The position numbers and the translations under genes were made by a program. Under the pieces are notes generated by a model that was not told where the DNA came from, did not search any database, and saw only the letters and a program-made list of their open reading frames with translations. Below are positions 49,901-62,070 of a stretch of 64,000 nucleotides of DNA, piece by piece (position 1 is the stretch's first letter; the number at the start of each line of letters is the position of its first letter). Source of the DNA: Daphnia pulex (lineage: Eukaryota; Arthropoda; Branchiopoda; Diplostraca; Daphniidae); the NCBI RefSeq assembly GCF_021134715.1, contig NC_060018.1, positions 1 through 64,000 of the forward strand. Direction: 5' to 3'.

Positions 49901-52900
49901 TTGTCTGTCTCTCCATCTTTTCTCCTTTGGCCACCCTTGTGGGTCTGTGGGTAGTGGCGAACGGTCGCGGTCGGGAACCAGCCGACTCGAAAGGAAAAAA
50001 GAGGCAACTGACTGGATGAATGCAACTGTTAAAGAAGAAAGGCCAGATGAAACGTGAGAGAAGGAGGGAGAAGAAAGAGAGAAAAAGAAGAAGAAAGTGG
50101 TTCGAAAAAAGAACCTGGGAAAATGTTCCGGGCTCGTCGTCGTCGTCGGTCGTCGTCTCTTTTTATTTTCCCTGTGAGCTGAGCCGGAGCAAAGCCTACA
50201 GCTCAACCACACAGATGGCATTTCGTCAAAGGGAATTTTTATTTAAAAAAAAAAATAGAAAAAGAAAGAAAAACTGGGCAGAAATGAGCCGGACCACACG
50301 ACACGCCGAGAAGAAGAAATCCCGTTTTCTCTATATACAATCAACTTTGTCTATTTGATTTTATTCAAAAAAAATGGCGGCGTTTTTTCATTGTTGTTGT
50401 TGTCTTCTTATCAAATCCCCAAATCCATTTTTTTATTTCTTTTCTTTCTTCTTAGCCGGTGGTGGTCGGTCGCCGGCCATGTTGACAAATCAGCACGCAA
50501 ACCTCCGCTCATGTCCTTTCGTCCGAAAAAGGAGCCATGCAGCAGAGAAAGAAAAAGATGAAACTCGTAAAAAAGCTGAAAATATTATTTCAGTGTTGTT
50601 TTTGCCCGGCTCGAAAAAAACACAAGAAGCGAAAGAATGCAACCAATAACAACAACAACAGCAGCAGCAGCACAAGGATGTTTTCCCTTTTTGACTTGTG
50701 CGCGCGGAGGTTTACCGAAATAAATAAAACAACACAAACCTCTTTTCTCTCCTCTCTCTCTCTCACAAGATTTTTCTCTTTTTTAGTGCAAACCCTTGGA
50801 AAGAAAAGGCCAGCAGGCGGGCCGGACCTCTTTCTTGGCTGGACCGACCTGTAGCTGGCCCAACGTACACCAGGGCACACGCTTCTTTCTCTCTCCCATT
50901 TATAAATATTGGATGGACACATTTTAAATAAAAGAGAAGCGCACGGCCACAAGATGCAGACAGCTACGGGGAATCTGTTCGATAGTCTGCGATAATCATC
51001 TCCTTCTGATGAAAAGAATCTCATTTCAAAGTTGTGAAAATATAAAAAACATGAAGGGAAAGAAAATTTCGTTTCATGGAGGGAAAAGAAGACGAAAAAA
51101 AAAAACAACCGAGTGAAATCAAAGTCCCTCATCTTCTTCTCCCACCCAAATCACCCCGGTGTTGTAGGGGGTCGGTCGGTCTTGGGTTTCTTTTCTCTCC
51201 TCCATCCCCCAAAAGACATTTCTCCGCTCCAACAACAAAAAGAAAAAGAAGAAGAAAAGATACAATATAATAGATTATCGTCGTAATGGCATTATGGTAA
51301 AGAGAGGAGAAGAAGAAAAAAAAGTTCCTCATGTGTCGTAACAGCGGCTGGCCACGACCGACTCTAGGCTGAAATGATTCAAAAAAGAATGAGACGCTCG
51401 AGCGGGCCAAGATAACGCATCTATCGTGGTGCATTCAAAACATTTCGGGGCAAAGGCATCATTGAGGGGGGAAGAAAAGGTATAGAATATCATCATCTCT
51501 CTCTCAACTGTATATAATAAGGCAGAGCTGCTGCTGCTGCTACACCCCCCGTCTCCTGCAAATGGCCCAATACTGGCGAGTCCGACCAGACCAGAAGAAG
51601 AAGAAAACATCTATTATGTTGGGAGGTGATCTGGAAGAATCTTTTCTTTCGCTTTTGTCAAGTCGTGTGCTCCAGCTCAGATTGATAGATACGGGGTTAG
51701 AGGAGGAAGAAGAAAAAGAGGCTGATGGCAGACGCTATACAAAAGAATACAATAAGAATAGCGGCCCAGGATTGATAAGCATCGATTCCGGATGAAATGG
51801 AACACGACAAAATTAACGACGGACTTGTACAGATCGTTCGGCCGACCAGAGAGTCTCTTGTCTGTCGGTGTGTGGGCGACCCATTTTTCTCCCACCCAAA
51901 CTGGGCCGGCACACGCCCGCCTTAAAACATAATTTCTTAACTCTATATACCCTGACATCTTTCTCTCTTCCAACATCCTTCCTTTCCAACCCCCCTATAA
52001 ATAGATGGATGTGTTTCTTGCTGCTGCACGTTTACAAGACTCGAGAGAGGCCAGGGTGTGTGTGTATCATCGGTGTTTTTTTTGTTTTCAACGTGACAAA
52101 TGACTCTCGAGGCGCCAGCTGTTTTTTATTTAAACTGCCAAGGCCCTCCTGTTGGATCGGTTGGATCGGCTGTTGGTGTGTGGCGGCGAGTTTGGGGCCC
52201 CCCCCGGCCGCGTGTGATTTGATGCGATGCACTTTGTTACTTTCAATTGCCTTTCCCTTGGGGCCAACAACAACAACAACAGCAACCAGAAACAACCGAC
52301 ATGAAAAATGAACGGATCATCAAAATCCGCTTCATCAGTGGCCGTTGCTCCCGAGAAATTCCATTGGTGAAATTGTCGCCAAATGAGCAAATAAAATAAA
52401 AATGTACAGCAACGCAAACTCGTTGTCATGACATAACGGCCAATGAAACGTAATTTTGGGGGGATTGGGGCGGCCCCCGTTTCTACTTTTCTCAGCGATT
52501 TGCGTGCGAGTAGGAAAAAACAAAAATTCTCGGCGGGGATGTGCGCCATTTTTATGGAGAGAATCCTGGTGCTGGAGCACAGGACGGCCCCCAACACCGC
52601 GGCTATTTACAACCCCTTTCCTCATAAAAATAAGAAGAAGAAGAAGAAGAAGAGGAATTTCTTCTTTTGGGGTTTTTGTGGAATTTCCTTAACTTCTTTC
52701 TCGTCGGATGCGGAGTAGTTTACGGTATGTTTTTATTTTAAAATTTAAAAGGGCGCGGGCGGAATTCCTCCGCTTCTTTTCCTGTTGTGCGAAGAGAAAA
52801 AAAAATCTTCTTCTTTGTCGCCTGGATCGAGAGAAAAAAAGGTGGAAAAGGGAAAAAAATAAAATAAAAATGCCGGGCAATATAACAGGGCCCCAATAAT

Positions 52901-55900
52901 TCCGAGGGAATAACAGACAGGCCACGGGTATGCGGTGGGTCCCTTTTTCTTTTCGTTCTGTCAAACCGGTCGTCCTCTGCCCCAATCCACCAAGGGTACA
53001 TATACACTACAATATATTTGTACGTGTCGTTGTCTACTGTTATAGACTTGTCAAAGAAAACAAACACAAGGGAGAATCAAGAAGAAGCTAAGAAGACCGA
53101 CAAGTTTATTATTTTCTAGACCACCCCTTCTCTTTTTCGACGTGTGCATTTTGGATCGCAACTTCCGGCTCGGAAGAAAGATATCATCATTCCAATCGAG
53201 TGCATATAGGCTGTTATTCTTTTTATTTCCCTTATTAGGTCTCTATTTCACACGAAATCAAACGAAATAGGGTAAAAAAATAAATAAATAAACAACTCGA
53301 GAGGAAACCTGAAAAATTTCCAGCACGAACGACGAGGGAGAGGGGGAGGAGAAAATGTCCTGACCGGGGCAAGCGGGTGGGCTGCCATAAGACTTGGGAG
53401 AGGCACGACGTATAAATAGGCCTATTATGTTTCAGGGTGAAAATATTTCCGTCCCCCTAGACATTTTTATCTTTTTTACGGGACCTCACATTTTTTGGGG
53501 AAAATTCATTTTTCTTTTAAATTACCCAAACACTTTTTTAAAAAATAAAAATAAAAAAGGTCACGTCAAAGTCAGAAAGAGAATGGCAACAAGACGGGAG
53601 GAAAATGCAAACAAGTCCACAAGCTCAGAGACCCGTGAAAGGAGCTGCTTCAGGACGTGATCGTGTCACGGACGATCAATTGTGTGTGCGAATAAACAGC
53701 AGTACCCCCCCCACCATCTAAAAAAGATTTGGCGGCACGTTTCGTTAGTGCTAAAGGAACGAAGCGAGAGGGCCGTCCATCAGAAACAAGACAGGGACGC
53801 CCCCCCACCAAAAAAGTTGAGAGAAGAAATTAAAAATCAGAAAATATAAAAGATCCTTTTTGTTTTTAAAAGAGAAAAAGAAAATGAAGACAAGGACTCG
53901 AGAAGGGGAGTCGTTGCTTTTTTATCCAAAATTCCCTTTAGGAGGATTGTGTTGAACCAGTTTTGTGTAGTGTGTGTTAATCATCGAGCGATTGGTTTGG
54001 GGCTTTTGGCTCTAGCTCTAGCTGCACACGGTCTGCTGTAAACGGCGGAGGCTGTTGTTGTTTTGTTGTTGGTCGAGCGTGTGAAACCCCAGCACATCTC
54101 CCCCCGAATAGAAAAGAGATGAGAGAAAGACAATGATTGGTTGCGGTTATAATAGGAGAACACAACGTCTCTCTGCCAGGCTGCCCAGGTTTTTTACTTC
54201 TTCTTCTTCCCTCGGCTTTTTTCCCAGACACGCGATCCCCCAGCTCTGGGCTGGGCTGGCCCGGTTGGCCCTGTGCGGTGTGTAACGGCAGATCGGATGG
54301 CTCCTCCGTCTGTCTCAAAATCTCTCGACAAAACAACAAAATGTGAGCTGCTCCTCGCACATCAGTGTTCGGCGGCAGTTCATATTCAGTTCACCACTAA
54401 CCGACAATTCGAAAATGAGGGCCGACGTCATGCAGGCGCTGCCAAATAACAGGGGGCCAAGCAACAACAACACAAGGAGGACATCACAAAAAGACACAAC
54501 CGCAAGAGCAATTTTACCATTTTTTGCGCACACATCTGTCGCTCTGGGCTTTTACTTTAAGAAGAGGTCGCAAGACAAAAGGTCATCACGGGGGGAAGAG
54601 ATCATGTCATTCGATCCGGCCTCAATGACTCGGAAAAAAAATAAGCGACTCGACGTCTTGTTCATTTCGAGACCTGAACGACGACAGCTCATTTTTAACC
54701 AAGAAAACTTTTGGACGGTATTGATTCAACGCAGCTGGTGAGAGTCGGGCCAACACAGCAATTTGCCCTCGGCTTTCATTGATCTTTATCATCTACTTTT
54801 TTGTTTCTCGACCAGGGCTGGGCTAGGCCGTCAGGGGCCATCAAAGGTTATCTCCTTTAGTTTCAGTTTTTTTACCTGTCGGCGGGAAAATGGTTTCATT
54901 CAAAAAGACCCGCCAGAGGGGGTCAAAACAAAGTCAACAATTACAACACACACGCGCTCGTTTAAGAGACCCTCGTCCACCGAGACCTTTTTTTCCAACA
55001 TTTTACAGGTACAATAACAGCCAACTAGAGAAAGAAAAAGAGGTCATCAGTAGTTGTTGGTGTAACCCAAACGGTACTTGTAGCCTACATTCTCTCCCCC
55101 TATCTTCTTCACTTGTTAACAGTCCGAGAAATAAAAGAGAATCAAGAGGGCGGACCAACCGACCCGTGTAATTGCAGCTCAAAGTTTCTTTTCTTCTTTT
55201 TCTTTACCCAAAAATCTGAAAGCTGATCGTTTACCTGCCCCGAACCGTCCTGCCTATTACCAGCCCAGTGAGAGTGTAGTGCCTCGGTTCAAATCGCCAG
55301 AGACAAGGTTTTGACACACACTGCAATTTATCCAAACGGCATTGAGAAAAGAAAAAAGTGAAACTCAATTTCCAGCGATTGGATCAAGATAAGGTGAAGG
55401 AGGAGGAGGAGGTGATGGGCAAATTATATCGACGACTTGACAGCAGCAACCTGAGTCAAAGTCGATTCATCATCATTTCAAAGGACTTTGAATCAGGTCG
55501 GCAGCTGTAAAAAAAAATACCCCAGCCAATGCAGAATACGATTCGCCTGGAGGGAGAAGGCCCCAACAACATTAGACGTTTGAGAAACTACAACGACAAC
55601 ACAAACTCTCCCTCTCACCTGAACTCTAAAAAACCCAAAAAGAAAAGAGGGCAGGCAATTCTCTCGACTGTCGTATAATTATCCGAGTGGTACACTAGAG
55701 AGCGATTCACACCGTACGTGAACATGTGAATCGAAAGTTAACACAAGGTCACGAAAAAAAGAAAATTCTTCTTCTTCTTTAATTTCTCGAGGTGTTTTCT
55801 CTTTTTTGCTCTTGTGCCTACACCAAGAAAAAAAGATAAACAACAACAAGTTGGAAGAAGAAGAATTATACAAGATTCTCTTTGCATATCTTAATGCCTG

Positions 55901-58900
55901 TCTGGATTGATCAGTTGCTAGGGCTCCAGGGTCCCCCCGATATTTTTATTTTTATTATTTATTTAAATGAAAAAGAAATAAAAACTCGGCGAGAAAGAGG
56001 AAAATGAATAAAAGAAACGCACGACTGGATTCATTCCGACTAATCAGACTGACGGGCAAGATCAACTGGCGCTCTGTGAGCCTTCCGTTTGATCCAGGAT
56101 CACCCACATTTGGCCATTTGTTTTTTTTTCCGACGAGTTTAAACGGCGACGTGAACGTCATCACGACAATTCGATTCGCTCTTTTGGGCCGCTGTCAGAA
56201 AGGGCCGAGACAAAAGATGATTCCGAGCGTTAACTCAACAACCAACGAACAAAAAATAATCCCTTCCCAAAATGTACGGGCTGGATTTAAAAAAAAAAAG
56301 CACAGGGGGAGAGGATAGGATAGGCACGATTAACTTTGGATGTCACGCGGGTTCGTTCCACTTTTTTTTTCCTTCTCCTTCCTCGAGCATGAAATGTTAT
56401 TTGCTGCCTCTTTTGTCCCCACTGTGCATACACACGTTTATATAAATATCTGATGTCTTTTAAATAGTTATCGTTTTGATTTATTTCCCCTTTACTCGGC
56501 TGGGGCCATCACGACCCTAGCTGGCCAGCCCAACAGGGGATGCAATGCCGAGTGATTGAAGAGATGCCCAGGGAAAGAAGAAAGAAAGAAATAAGAAAAA
56601 AGGTGGATATAACATTTCCAATCAGCATCTTGTGTTACAAGGGGGTAGAAGTCTATAGGGGCGTTTTTTCTTCTTTCCCAGCGTACCCCGCCCTTCTTCC
56701 AACCTTCACATCCATTTTTTCGAATTGGATGAAGGCCTCGAAAAAAATATCCAAAAGAGATGAGCCCTAACCATTTACTAAATCATCCATCTCCCCATGA
56801 ATTATAGAATGAAATGGGCTTCTACACACCACAGGAAAACTAATAATCAAACTTCTTTTTTATTTTCTTTCTCCACCGACTAACGAATCGGTAATCGGTT
56901 GCTCAGTGTTTGTACAAGACGCGCAGCATTTTACGGCCAGACTGGGCGAGGGGTGAAAAAAGAGGAATGTGTTTTTACGCGAGTTCACATCATCAATGAT
57001 GTGCGTGATGTTGGTTGTCGCCTGGCGGCGAGCCTTTTGAGCAGAGACAAAACATCGGCCCCAACTTCTTTTTTTAGTTGTTGTTGGAAATCAATTATCA
57101 GTCAATAAGGACAGAATGGAATGTGAGGAAACCTGAGAAGATGTGCTGATTCATTCACAACAACGGCAAGAATCCTGAAAAGTGTTGGGAGAAAAACAGC
57201 TGCTCCATCATCTTCTCTCGACTAAAACTCTTGGGGGGCTTTGAACGGATGCGGAATGCGGTTGATCCTTCTACAACAACAACAACAACAAGAGGCCGAG
57301 AGTTCTGTGACTTGTCAAAAGTTTGAGAAACGGATGTTGTGTCATTAGCGGGGCCTGGAAAAAAACCTTTGGGATCACAATCCATTAGGTGTGAACACAC
57401 TTCAAGTGTTGTGTGTGTGGAATCAAAAGCGCATCAATTACACGAGTTGGCAGTGCACCTCAGACTGGGGATATTTATTATTTCATCCTGTGGCCACAAG
57501 GACTGGAGCAAACAAATGGGGGGGTCGCACAGCAACTGTCGCGTTGGCATCGACTACAACATCCATCACTTTGGACACGCCGAGCGCCAGCAACGCGCGT
57601 CACCCTTGGTGTGCGCTTGGTATAGGACAAGACACACGCGGGCATGAAATGGGCCAGCCCAGCCTGCCCAGCCAGCAGTCGGGGAGGGTTACAAAGAATG
57701 AGAAAAGATTAGGAAAGAAGAAAGAAGGAAAAAAACAAGACCCTTTTGGGGATATCTATCGCAGTTATAAGAACCAGGGGGTAAAATACTACCCCCCGAC
57801 AACACACACACAGGAAAAGGCAGCAAAGCCAAAAAGTATAAGCACGTTCCATCCGTTTTCTTGTTGAACCGGAACACATGGCCAGCAGAACCAAACCCCT
57901 CCACCACCAGCACCAGCACAGCGTGGAACATTGGACGGGCAGAGAGTCCCAATAACAAGTCATCGGTCCATACAATGAGCACAGAGAGATGAAGAGGGGG
58001 AGAACCCAACAAAAATCCGACCCAATCAACTTCTTCTTTATTTTCCATCCCCACCCTTTACCTACTGTGTCGGCAACTGATTGACTTGCCCAACCAAGTG
58101 AACCAACCAAACTTGGTCCTAGTCAATAAACTGATGATGTGCTGTAGACCTATCTAATAAACAAACGCAATTGGGTTGGCCCAACCCGACAAGTTCAATG
58201 TAGGTCACGTGGCTCATCAGGCGAGGAGTAAACAGATGGGGGGACGAAATAGTTGCGTGCCTGCTGATGATGGATGGACAGAGAAAGCCCCATCGAAAAC
58301 GTGTGTAATAATAATCCAACATGCAATTGTCTAAAGTAACCCCCTCCCAACTACACTAGGGAGGGCGACAAGTTCCAGCCGCAAAAATGTGGTGCACACA
58401 AGGAAGAAAATGGAAAAAAACGTGATGTTGTCGCATTGCTAGAGATATTTTTTTCCAACCCCCAATGTGGAAGATGGTCGTATCACAGGATGGAATCAAT
58501 AGGGAAAAAAGATCTATCCTTCCCCATCCAACAACTAACCGAGTAGCCATTGAATTTTAAATTGTCCAGGGGGGAGAATAAAAGAGAAAAAACGAGATGG
58601 ATAGAGATGACTCAATCTGTCAAAAAAATACAAGTCAAGTATTTTCTTCTTTTCTTTCTCTGTCGATATACGCACCCAAAAACAAACTTCTTCTTTTACT
58701 TTTTGATGGATGCCCCGGAAAGAAACGAGGAATTTCTGACTAGCTTTTCACTTTACCCCCAAAAATACCGAAATAAAATAAATTTATTCGTCAAACCCAA
58801 ACGACCTCAATTATATTCGTTCCAGTGGTGGATTGAGTGGTGGTCGATTCAAGGCCGAGGCCGAATGATTGGAGGCAATAAAAATGGAGAAAATGGGAAC

Positions 58901-59899
58901 GACATCTTTCGGTTCTGGAATCAATTGACTATTAAAAATGTAAAAGGGAACACCCAAAAACAACAAGAGCTAGGCAGATGTGTCTCTATTTTTCCGGTGG
59001 AATTTCTAGATAAAGTGAAAATGGTTTTCCAATACTTTTTAATGGCGACCTATTTGGTGGATGGAAACCAATTCGTCGTGTCCTACATTTCACGACAATC
59101 AATGTCTCAACTTGTAAAAAGTTCATTGATCCGTGAGAGCTTTTAACAGATTGTTTAGAATCATTAAAGAGCCATCGTGAGGCCATGGCGGACAAACAAA
59201 TACACACAAAAATGGCCACTGGTTTTCGTCTTTCGGCGGCCGTTGTAACACGACCTCGTCGTGTGTTTGTACAAGTGGGGGAGAAAAAAGTCATTGGATC
59301 GGTTCAATATTTCACCCCGACAAAATATAATGGAGCCATTGTCACCCATAACATTCAAGGTCAATCAACCCTAGGGAGCCCCCTAGCAGAAATGGCCGAC
59401 GACACACACGTGTTTCACGATATTTTTTCGCCCAACGAGAGCGTGTGAGAGTTTACCCAAATAAAAACAGGAAGAACATATTTTTTGTTTGCTTTTTTTT
59501 ACACGCGGGGAGAGAAAGGGTTTTTTTTCTTACTTCCGGTAGCACGAAAAAAAACAAGAAGAAAAAGTTATTTCGTTCGCGCCATAGAAACCGCCACAGG
59601 CTTTTTTCTACCCAAACCAAATTTTTATTTCTTTTTTCCCAAAATTTTTCGGCTTTCTCTCTCCCAACCCAGCACACAGGAATACAAAATAGCAACCAAG
59701 TCTATATGCCAATGAATCTGGCCTTGATGGGTGGTGATAACAAGATCCCGGCAGAAAACGACATGATAAAAAGTAAAAAAAAAGCTAAGCCTTTCCAACC
59801 CTAGGATAAAATAGACGATGGTAATAAATTTTTACCGTAAAAGTCGTCCCACGAGGCGCCGACGTCTAGATGACCACCACGCGGCTGCATCGATTCCAT
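31921..59899 (-). CDS. PLEKHG1/2/3-type RhoGEF (DH-PH protein), twelve coding exons, 1664 aa
   Basis: Exons in order: 59899-59836, 40079-39783, 39622-38886, 36910-36690, 36353-35882, 35771-35676, 35402-35034, 34956-34816, 34755-33607, 33523-33363, 33290-32864, 32781-31921. All have GT-AG borders with matching phases; the sum is 4995 nt. Residues about 345-530 are a Dbl-homology domain ([51 protein letters not shown]) and about 551-652 a PH domain ([12 protein letters not shown] ... LMLIES ... [17 protein letters not shown]). The wording is that of PLEKHG1/2/3. These proteins load GTP on Rho-family GTPases and shape actin. A glutamine-rich run (about 890-904) leads into a short helix [20 protein letters not shown] (910-929), seen as coiled coil. 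The rest is Ser-rich and disordered. Which paralogue and which GTPase cannot be told. The start ATG at 59899 has GGGATGG context and an in-frame stop upstream. Confidence 0.93.
34445..34486 (-). repeat. Coding Gln-rich trinucleotide repeat in the RhoGEF
   Basis: On the - strand the exon contains successive CAA CAA TTG and CAA CAA CTG triplets, giving the [12 protein letters not shown] run at about residues 890-904. The nine-base period makes it a small coding minisatellite likely to vary in length. Confidence 0.8.
35034..36910 (-). CDS. RhoGEF exons 4-7: main DH and PH domains
   Basis: Exons 36910-36690, 36353-35882, 35771-35676 and 35402-35034 encode residues 367-752. Exon 4 has [16 protein letters not shown] and [16 protein letters not shown]; exon 5 has the most conserved DH helix [13 protein letters not shown] (about 478-490) and then the PH start; exon 6 has the PH strands with LMLIES and QQYTLE; exon 7 has the PH C-terminal helix ([14 protein letters not shown]) followed by a His-rich and basic tail. 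No key DH residue appears to be missing. Confidence 0.95.
36457..36472 (+). repeat. G16 homopolymer in RhoGEF intron 4
   Basis: Sixteen consecutive G bases (C on the transcribed RNA sense strand), next to GAGAGA. Such a run can form G-quadruplex-like structures on the + strand and is prone to length change and sequencing error. Confidence 0.9.
36911..38885. other. RhoGEF intron 3 (1975 bp)
   Basis: The intron splits the DH domain between VVE and GYLYFW. It is rich in purine or pyrimidine runs and has a G11 run at 37142-37152. A donor-like CAG followed by GTGAGAG on the - strand near 37371 could end an alternative exon, but no homologous coding sequence is seen. Nothing else is supported. Confidence 0.6.
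38886..40079 (-). CDS. RhoGEF exons 2-3: disordered N-terminal region and start of the DH domain
   Basis: Exon 2 (40079-39783) and exon 3 (39622-38886) are joined over a 160-bp intron with a split aspartate codon (G, then AC). They encode residues 22-366. The region is Ser, Ala and Gly rich, with a His run (HHHH), a Gln run (QQQQQ) and an acidic stretch of about ten Glu/Asp at the [16 protein letters not shown] segment. The DH domain begins at about 345 with [16 protein letters not shown]; exon 3 ends after VVE and the domain resumes in exon 4 with GYLYFW. Confidence 0.9.
44484..44504. repeat. (TTG)7 microsatellite
   Basis: Seven perfect TTG units within intron 1. Confidence 0.9.
47471..47492. 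repeat. (GGTC)5 microsatellite
   Basis: Five perfect GGTC units followed by GG, within intron 1. Confidence 0.9.
49639..49656. repeat. (AC)9 microsatellite
   Basis: Nine perfect AC units within intron 1. Confidence 0.9.
59836..59899 (-). CDS. First coding exon of the PLEKHG-type RhoGEF (21 codons plus one base)
   Basis: The exon encodes [21 protein letters not shown] and ends with one G before GTAAAA (59835-59834). That single base completes a glycine codon with the GC that opens the exon at 40079, giving a continuous frame into [15 protein letters not shown]. An in-frame TAA lies about 45 bp upstream of the ATG. A second in-frame ATG three codons later (59890) is an alternative start. The assignment rests on phase, the donor and the open frame, not on homology, because this N terminus is not conserved in families I know; an alternative first exon inside the large intron is possible. 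Confidence 0.7.
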
Positions 59900-61700
59900 C
59901 CCTGGGCAGTCGTCGAAATTCTTCACCGTCTCGTGGATTATTTATTAACAAGGTGATAACAATTGTATCAGCAGTTCTTCCAACACTTTCACTTTAGCAC
60001 ATGGTAAGGCAACAACAATCATCACAGAGGTCTTTCATATTAGTCAACTCGAGTGCCCAGCAATAATTGTAATTATCATCGTCCAATTCTCATGTTGAAA
60101 AAAACAACAAACTTAGAAACACACAGAACAGAAGGGCCGAATGTGTTGGCACGTCCGTTCGCTTGGATTGCCAGATGGGTTATGGCCGTGGTGGTGGTGT
60201 AGGTGAGAGTCCCTGCCCAAAATGGCCGAGCGCGCGCTCTCTCGGTCGGTAGCTGCCAGCTGTCTGCCCTCAGGGCCAATGGCGTGCACTATGAAATGGA
60301 CATTTTTATTTTTAAAAAAGAATGTGTGTGTTTTATTTTTGTATACAAGTACTTGAAACGAATTATTTGTTATCTCCAGTTTATTTCGACGTTCAATGGG
60401 TTTCGAGATGAAAAACGAAAATGAATGAAACGGAATTTTGAGAGAAACTTTGGGTCAATGAGGCGTCGCTGCTGTACACTTGTCGTTCGTGATGAACGTG
60501 ATCAACATCTCTTGGCCAACATTTCCAGATTATCAACTCCACTTCTTCTTTTCTTTTTCACATTTTCCTTTTTAGAAAGTTTATAAGATTTCCCATTTAA
60601 ATAATAATAATAAAAAAGAACTTTTTCTTGTGCATGGAAGCAGCTGCTGTATCAAATGACTTTCTAAGGGACAAGCAGCAGCCAAAGGAGTGGTCGCCCG
60701 TTCAAGTCTCAAATGTTGTTGCCTCCATTTTTTAAAAAAAGAAACTGATTATTATGGCGTAATTATTAGGAATTATCATTTTAAAAAAAGAGGTTCATGA
60801 TGACGGAGCCAAAACATTTTGTGTGCCACAACGACGCCAATTTGTCCCGACACTTTTTGTTTCATCTTCATTTGTGTCATTCGATTAGGGGAAAGCCCAA
60901 ATAAGAATTTGGCTTTTTACAAATGAACTGATTCATCGTGCCAGGATTTCACCCAAAAATCAAAAGAAGAAAGTCAAGTGCTGACGGGCGTCAAAGGCGC
61001 CGAATTCGATTCATTTCAATCCATTAAGTTTATCGACAACGGGGTCTAGACGTCCAATTCCATTTTTTAAGTGACGTCAAAAGGCGACCACTCGGCGAAA
61101 GTCAGTTTCGGTTTTCAACTAAAAATGTTGTCGCTGTCTCATTCCTTTGCCGTTTTTCACTTATAAAGTTTGGCAGATAAACCGGAATCAACACAAGATT
61201 TTTTAAAAAATGAAGATTGAAAGTGAACCAAATGAAAGTGTTTGACTTTTATCTGCAAAGTGACGAGGCGAAAGTCAAATGCCGTCGTGTTTATTCTCTT
61301 CTTGTTGTCATCACGTTTTTTATTTCGTTAACAGGAAAACCGGACTCGGAAAAATGTTTGTAGAAAAGAACGTCGTTCCTATTATACACAGGAATCGACA
61401 TTGGAATGAAAGAGAAACTAAATTAGTTTAATATTATTATTACCCAGTGGTTATTTTGCCTGTAATAAATTCACATTGCGGATAAGTTCGCACGCTATCT
61501 ACGTGATGAAAACACCTTATTTTGACTTTAAACTTAAAAAATTCTTAGAAAATAAAATGTAACAAAGGAAACCACCGTGTGAGACCCCCCAAAGGAGTTG
61601 GAGTTGCTGGGTGTGACCATTTCGGACGTTGTACCGGAGCAGAAAAATAAAAGGATATTGCAACATGTTTTGTTCAGCCATCATCGACCCGGATGTGTGC
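59900..61700. other. 5' untranslated and upstream region of the RhoGEF
   Basis: No coding region is supported. The part next to the start (59900-60300) is the likely 5' untranslated region or promoter, with a GC-rich stretch (gccgagcgcgcgctctctcgg, about 60222-60242) containing GAGA-type repeats. The rest is unremarkable AT-rich sequence. The transcription start cannot be set. Confidence 0.45.
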
Positions 61701-61719
61701 AGCACATGAACCTGTACAG

Positions 61720-62070
61720 TATATATACCTTGTTACACATATTTCGTCAGGTCTGATTGAATTCGTCTGCTGCTGTTCCTGCTCCGACATAATGCGGATG
61801 ACGTTATAAGACGACGTGCGAGTGCAAGGAACTTTTTCCACCAACACACGAGTCGGAATCCACTTGACCGCTTTTTATTTCATTTTTGCGGCCAGCAGTA
61901 GATAAATTTTTCTCTCCCCTGTATTTCCTCTATACACACAGTCAACTATAATCTCCCGACCGCAAAATGAACATGGTCGTAAATATCTCGGACGAAGCCA
62001 AGCGCATTTGCAAGTTGAGCAGGTGCAATCAAGTTCACTGCGTTTGATTCCACCATGCGCACTGTAAGTA
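61720..62070 (+). promoter_or_regulatory. Possible promoter and first exon of a rightward gene
   Basis: TATATATA at 61720-61727 could be a TATA box. Further on, CACCATGCGCACT at 62051-62063 combines a good start context with a strong splice donor GTAAGT at 62064. This would make a first coding exon of only three codons (M-R-T). A short upstream frame (ATG at 61967, about 26 codons) precedes it. Joining to the acceptor-like sites at about 62283 or 62452 gives early stops, so the next exon, if any, lies elsewhere. Confidence 0.2.

Larger units (their letters stand above)
40080..59835. other. RhoGEF intron 1 (19,756 bp)
   Basis: The intron fills almost a third of the window. I found no recognisable coding sequence on either strand; the many open frames of 60 to 200 codons are low complexity (Lys/Arg/Ser/Phe/Leu rich) and come from AG or CT runs. 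It holds many short microsatellites and several TATAAATAG-like sites. No transposon ends with clear inverted repeats and target duplications were seen, unlike in the left third. Large first introns often hold enhancers and alternative promoters; that is inference here. Confidence 0.7.

Noticed and set aside
55270..55300. Isolated B-box-like GGTTCAAATCG
   Set aside because: No A box and no cloverleaf around it.
40899..59804. Dozens of frames of 60 to 198 codons in the 19.8-kb intron
   Set aside because: Low-complexity translations of AG and CT runs, with no domains and no consistent splice support.
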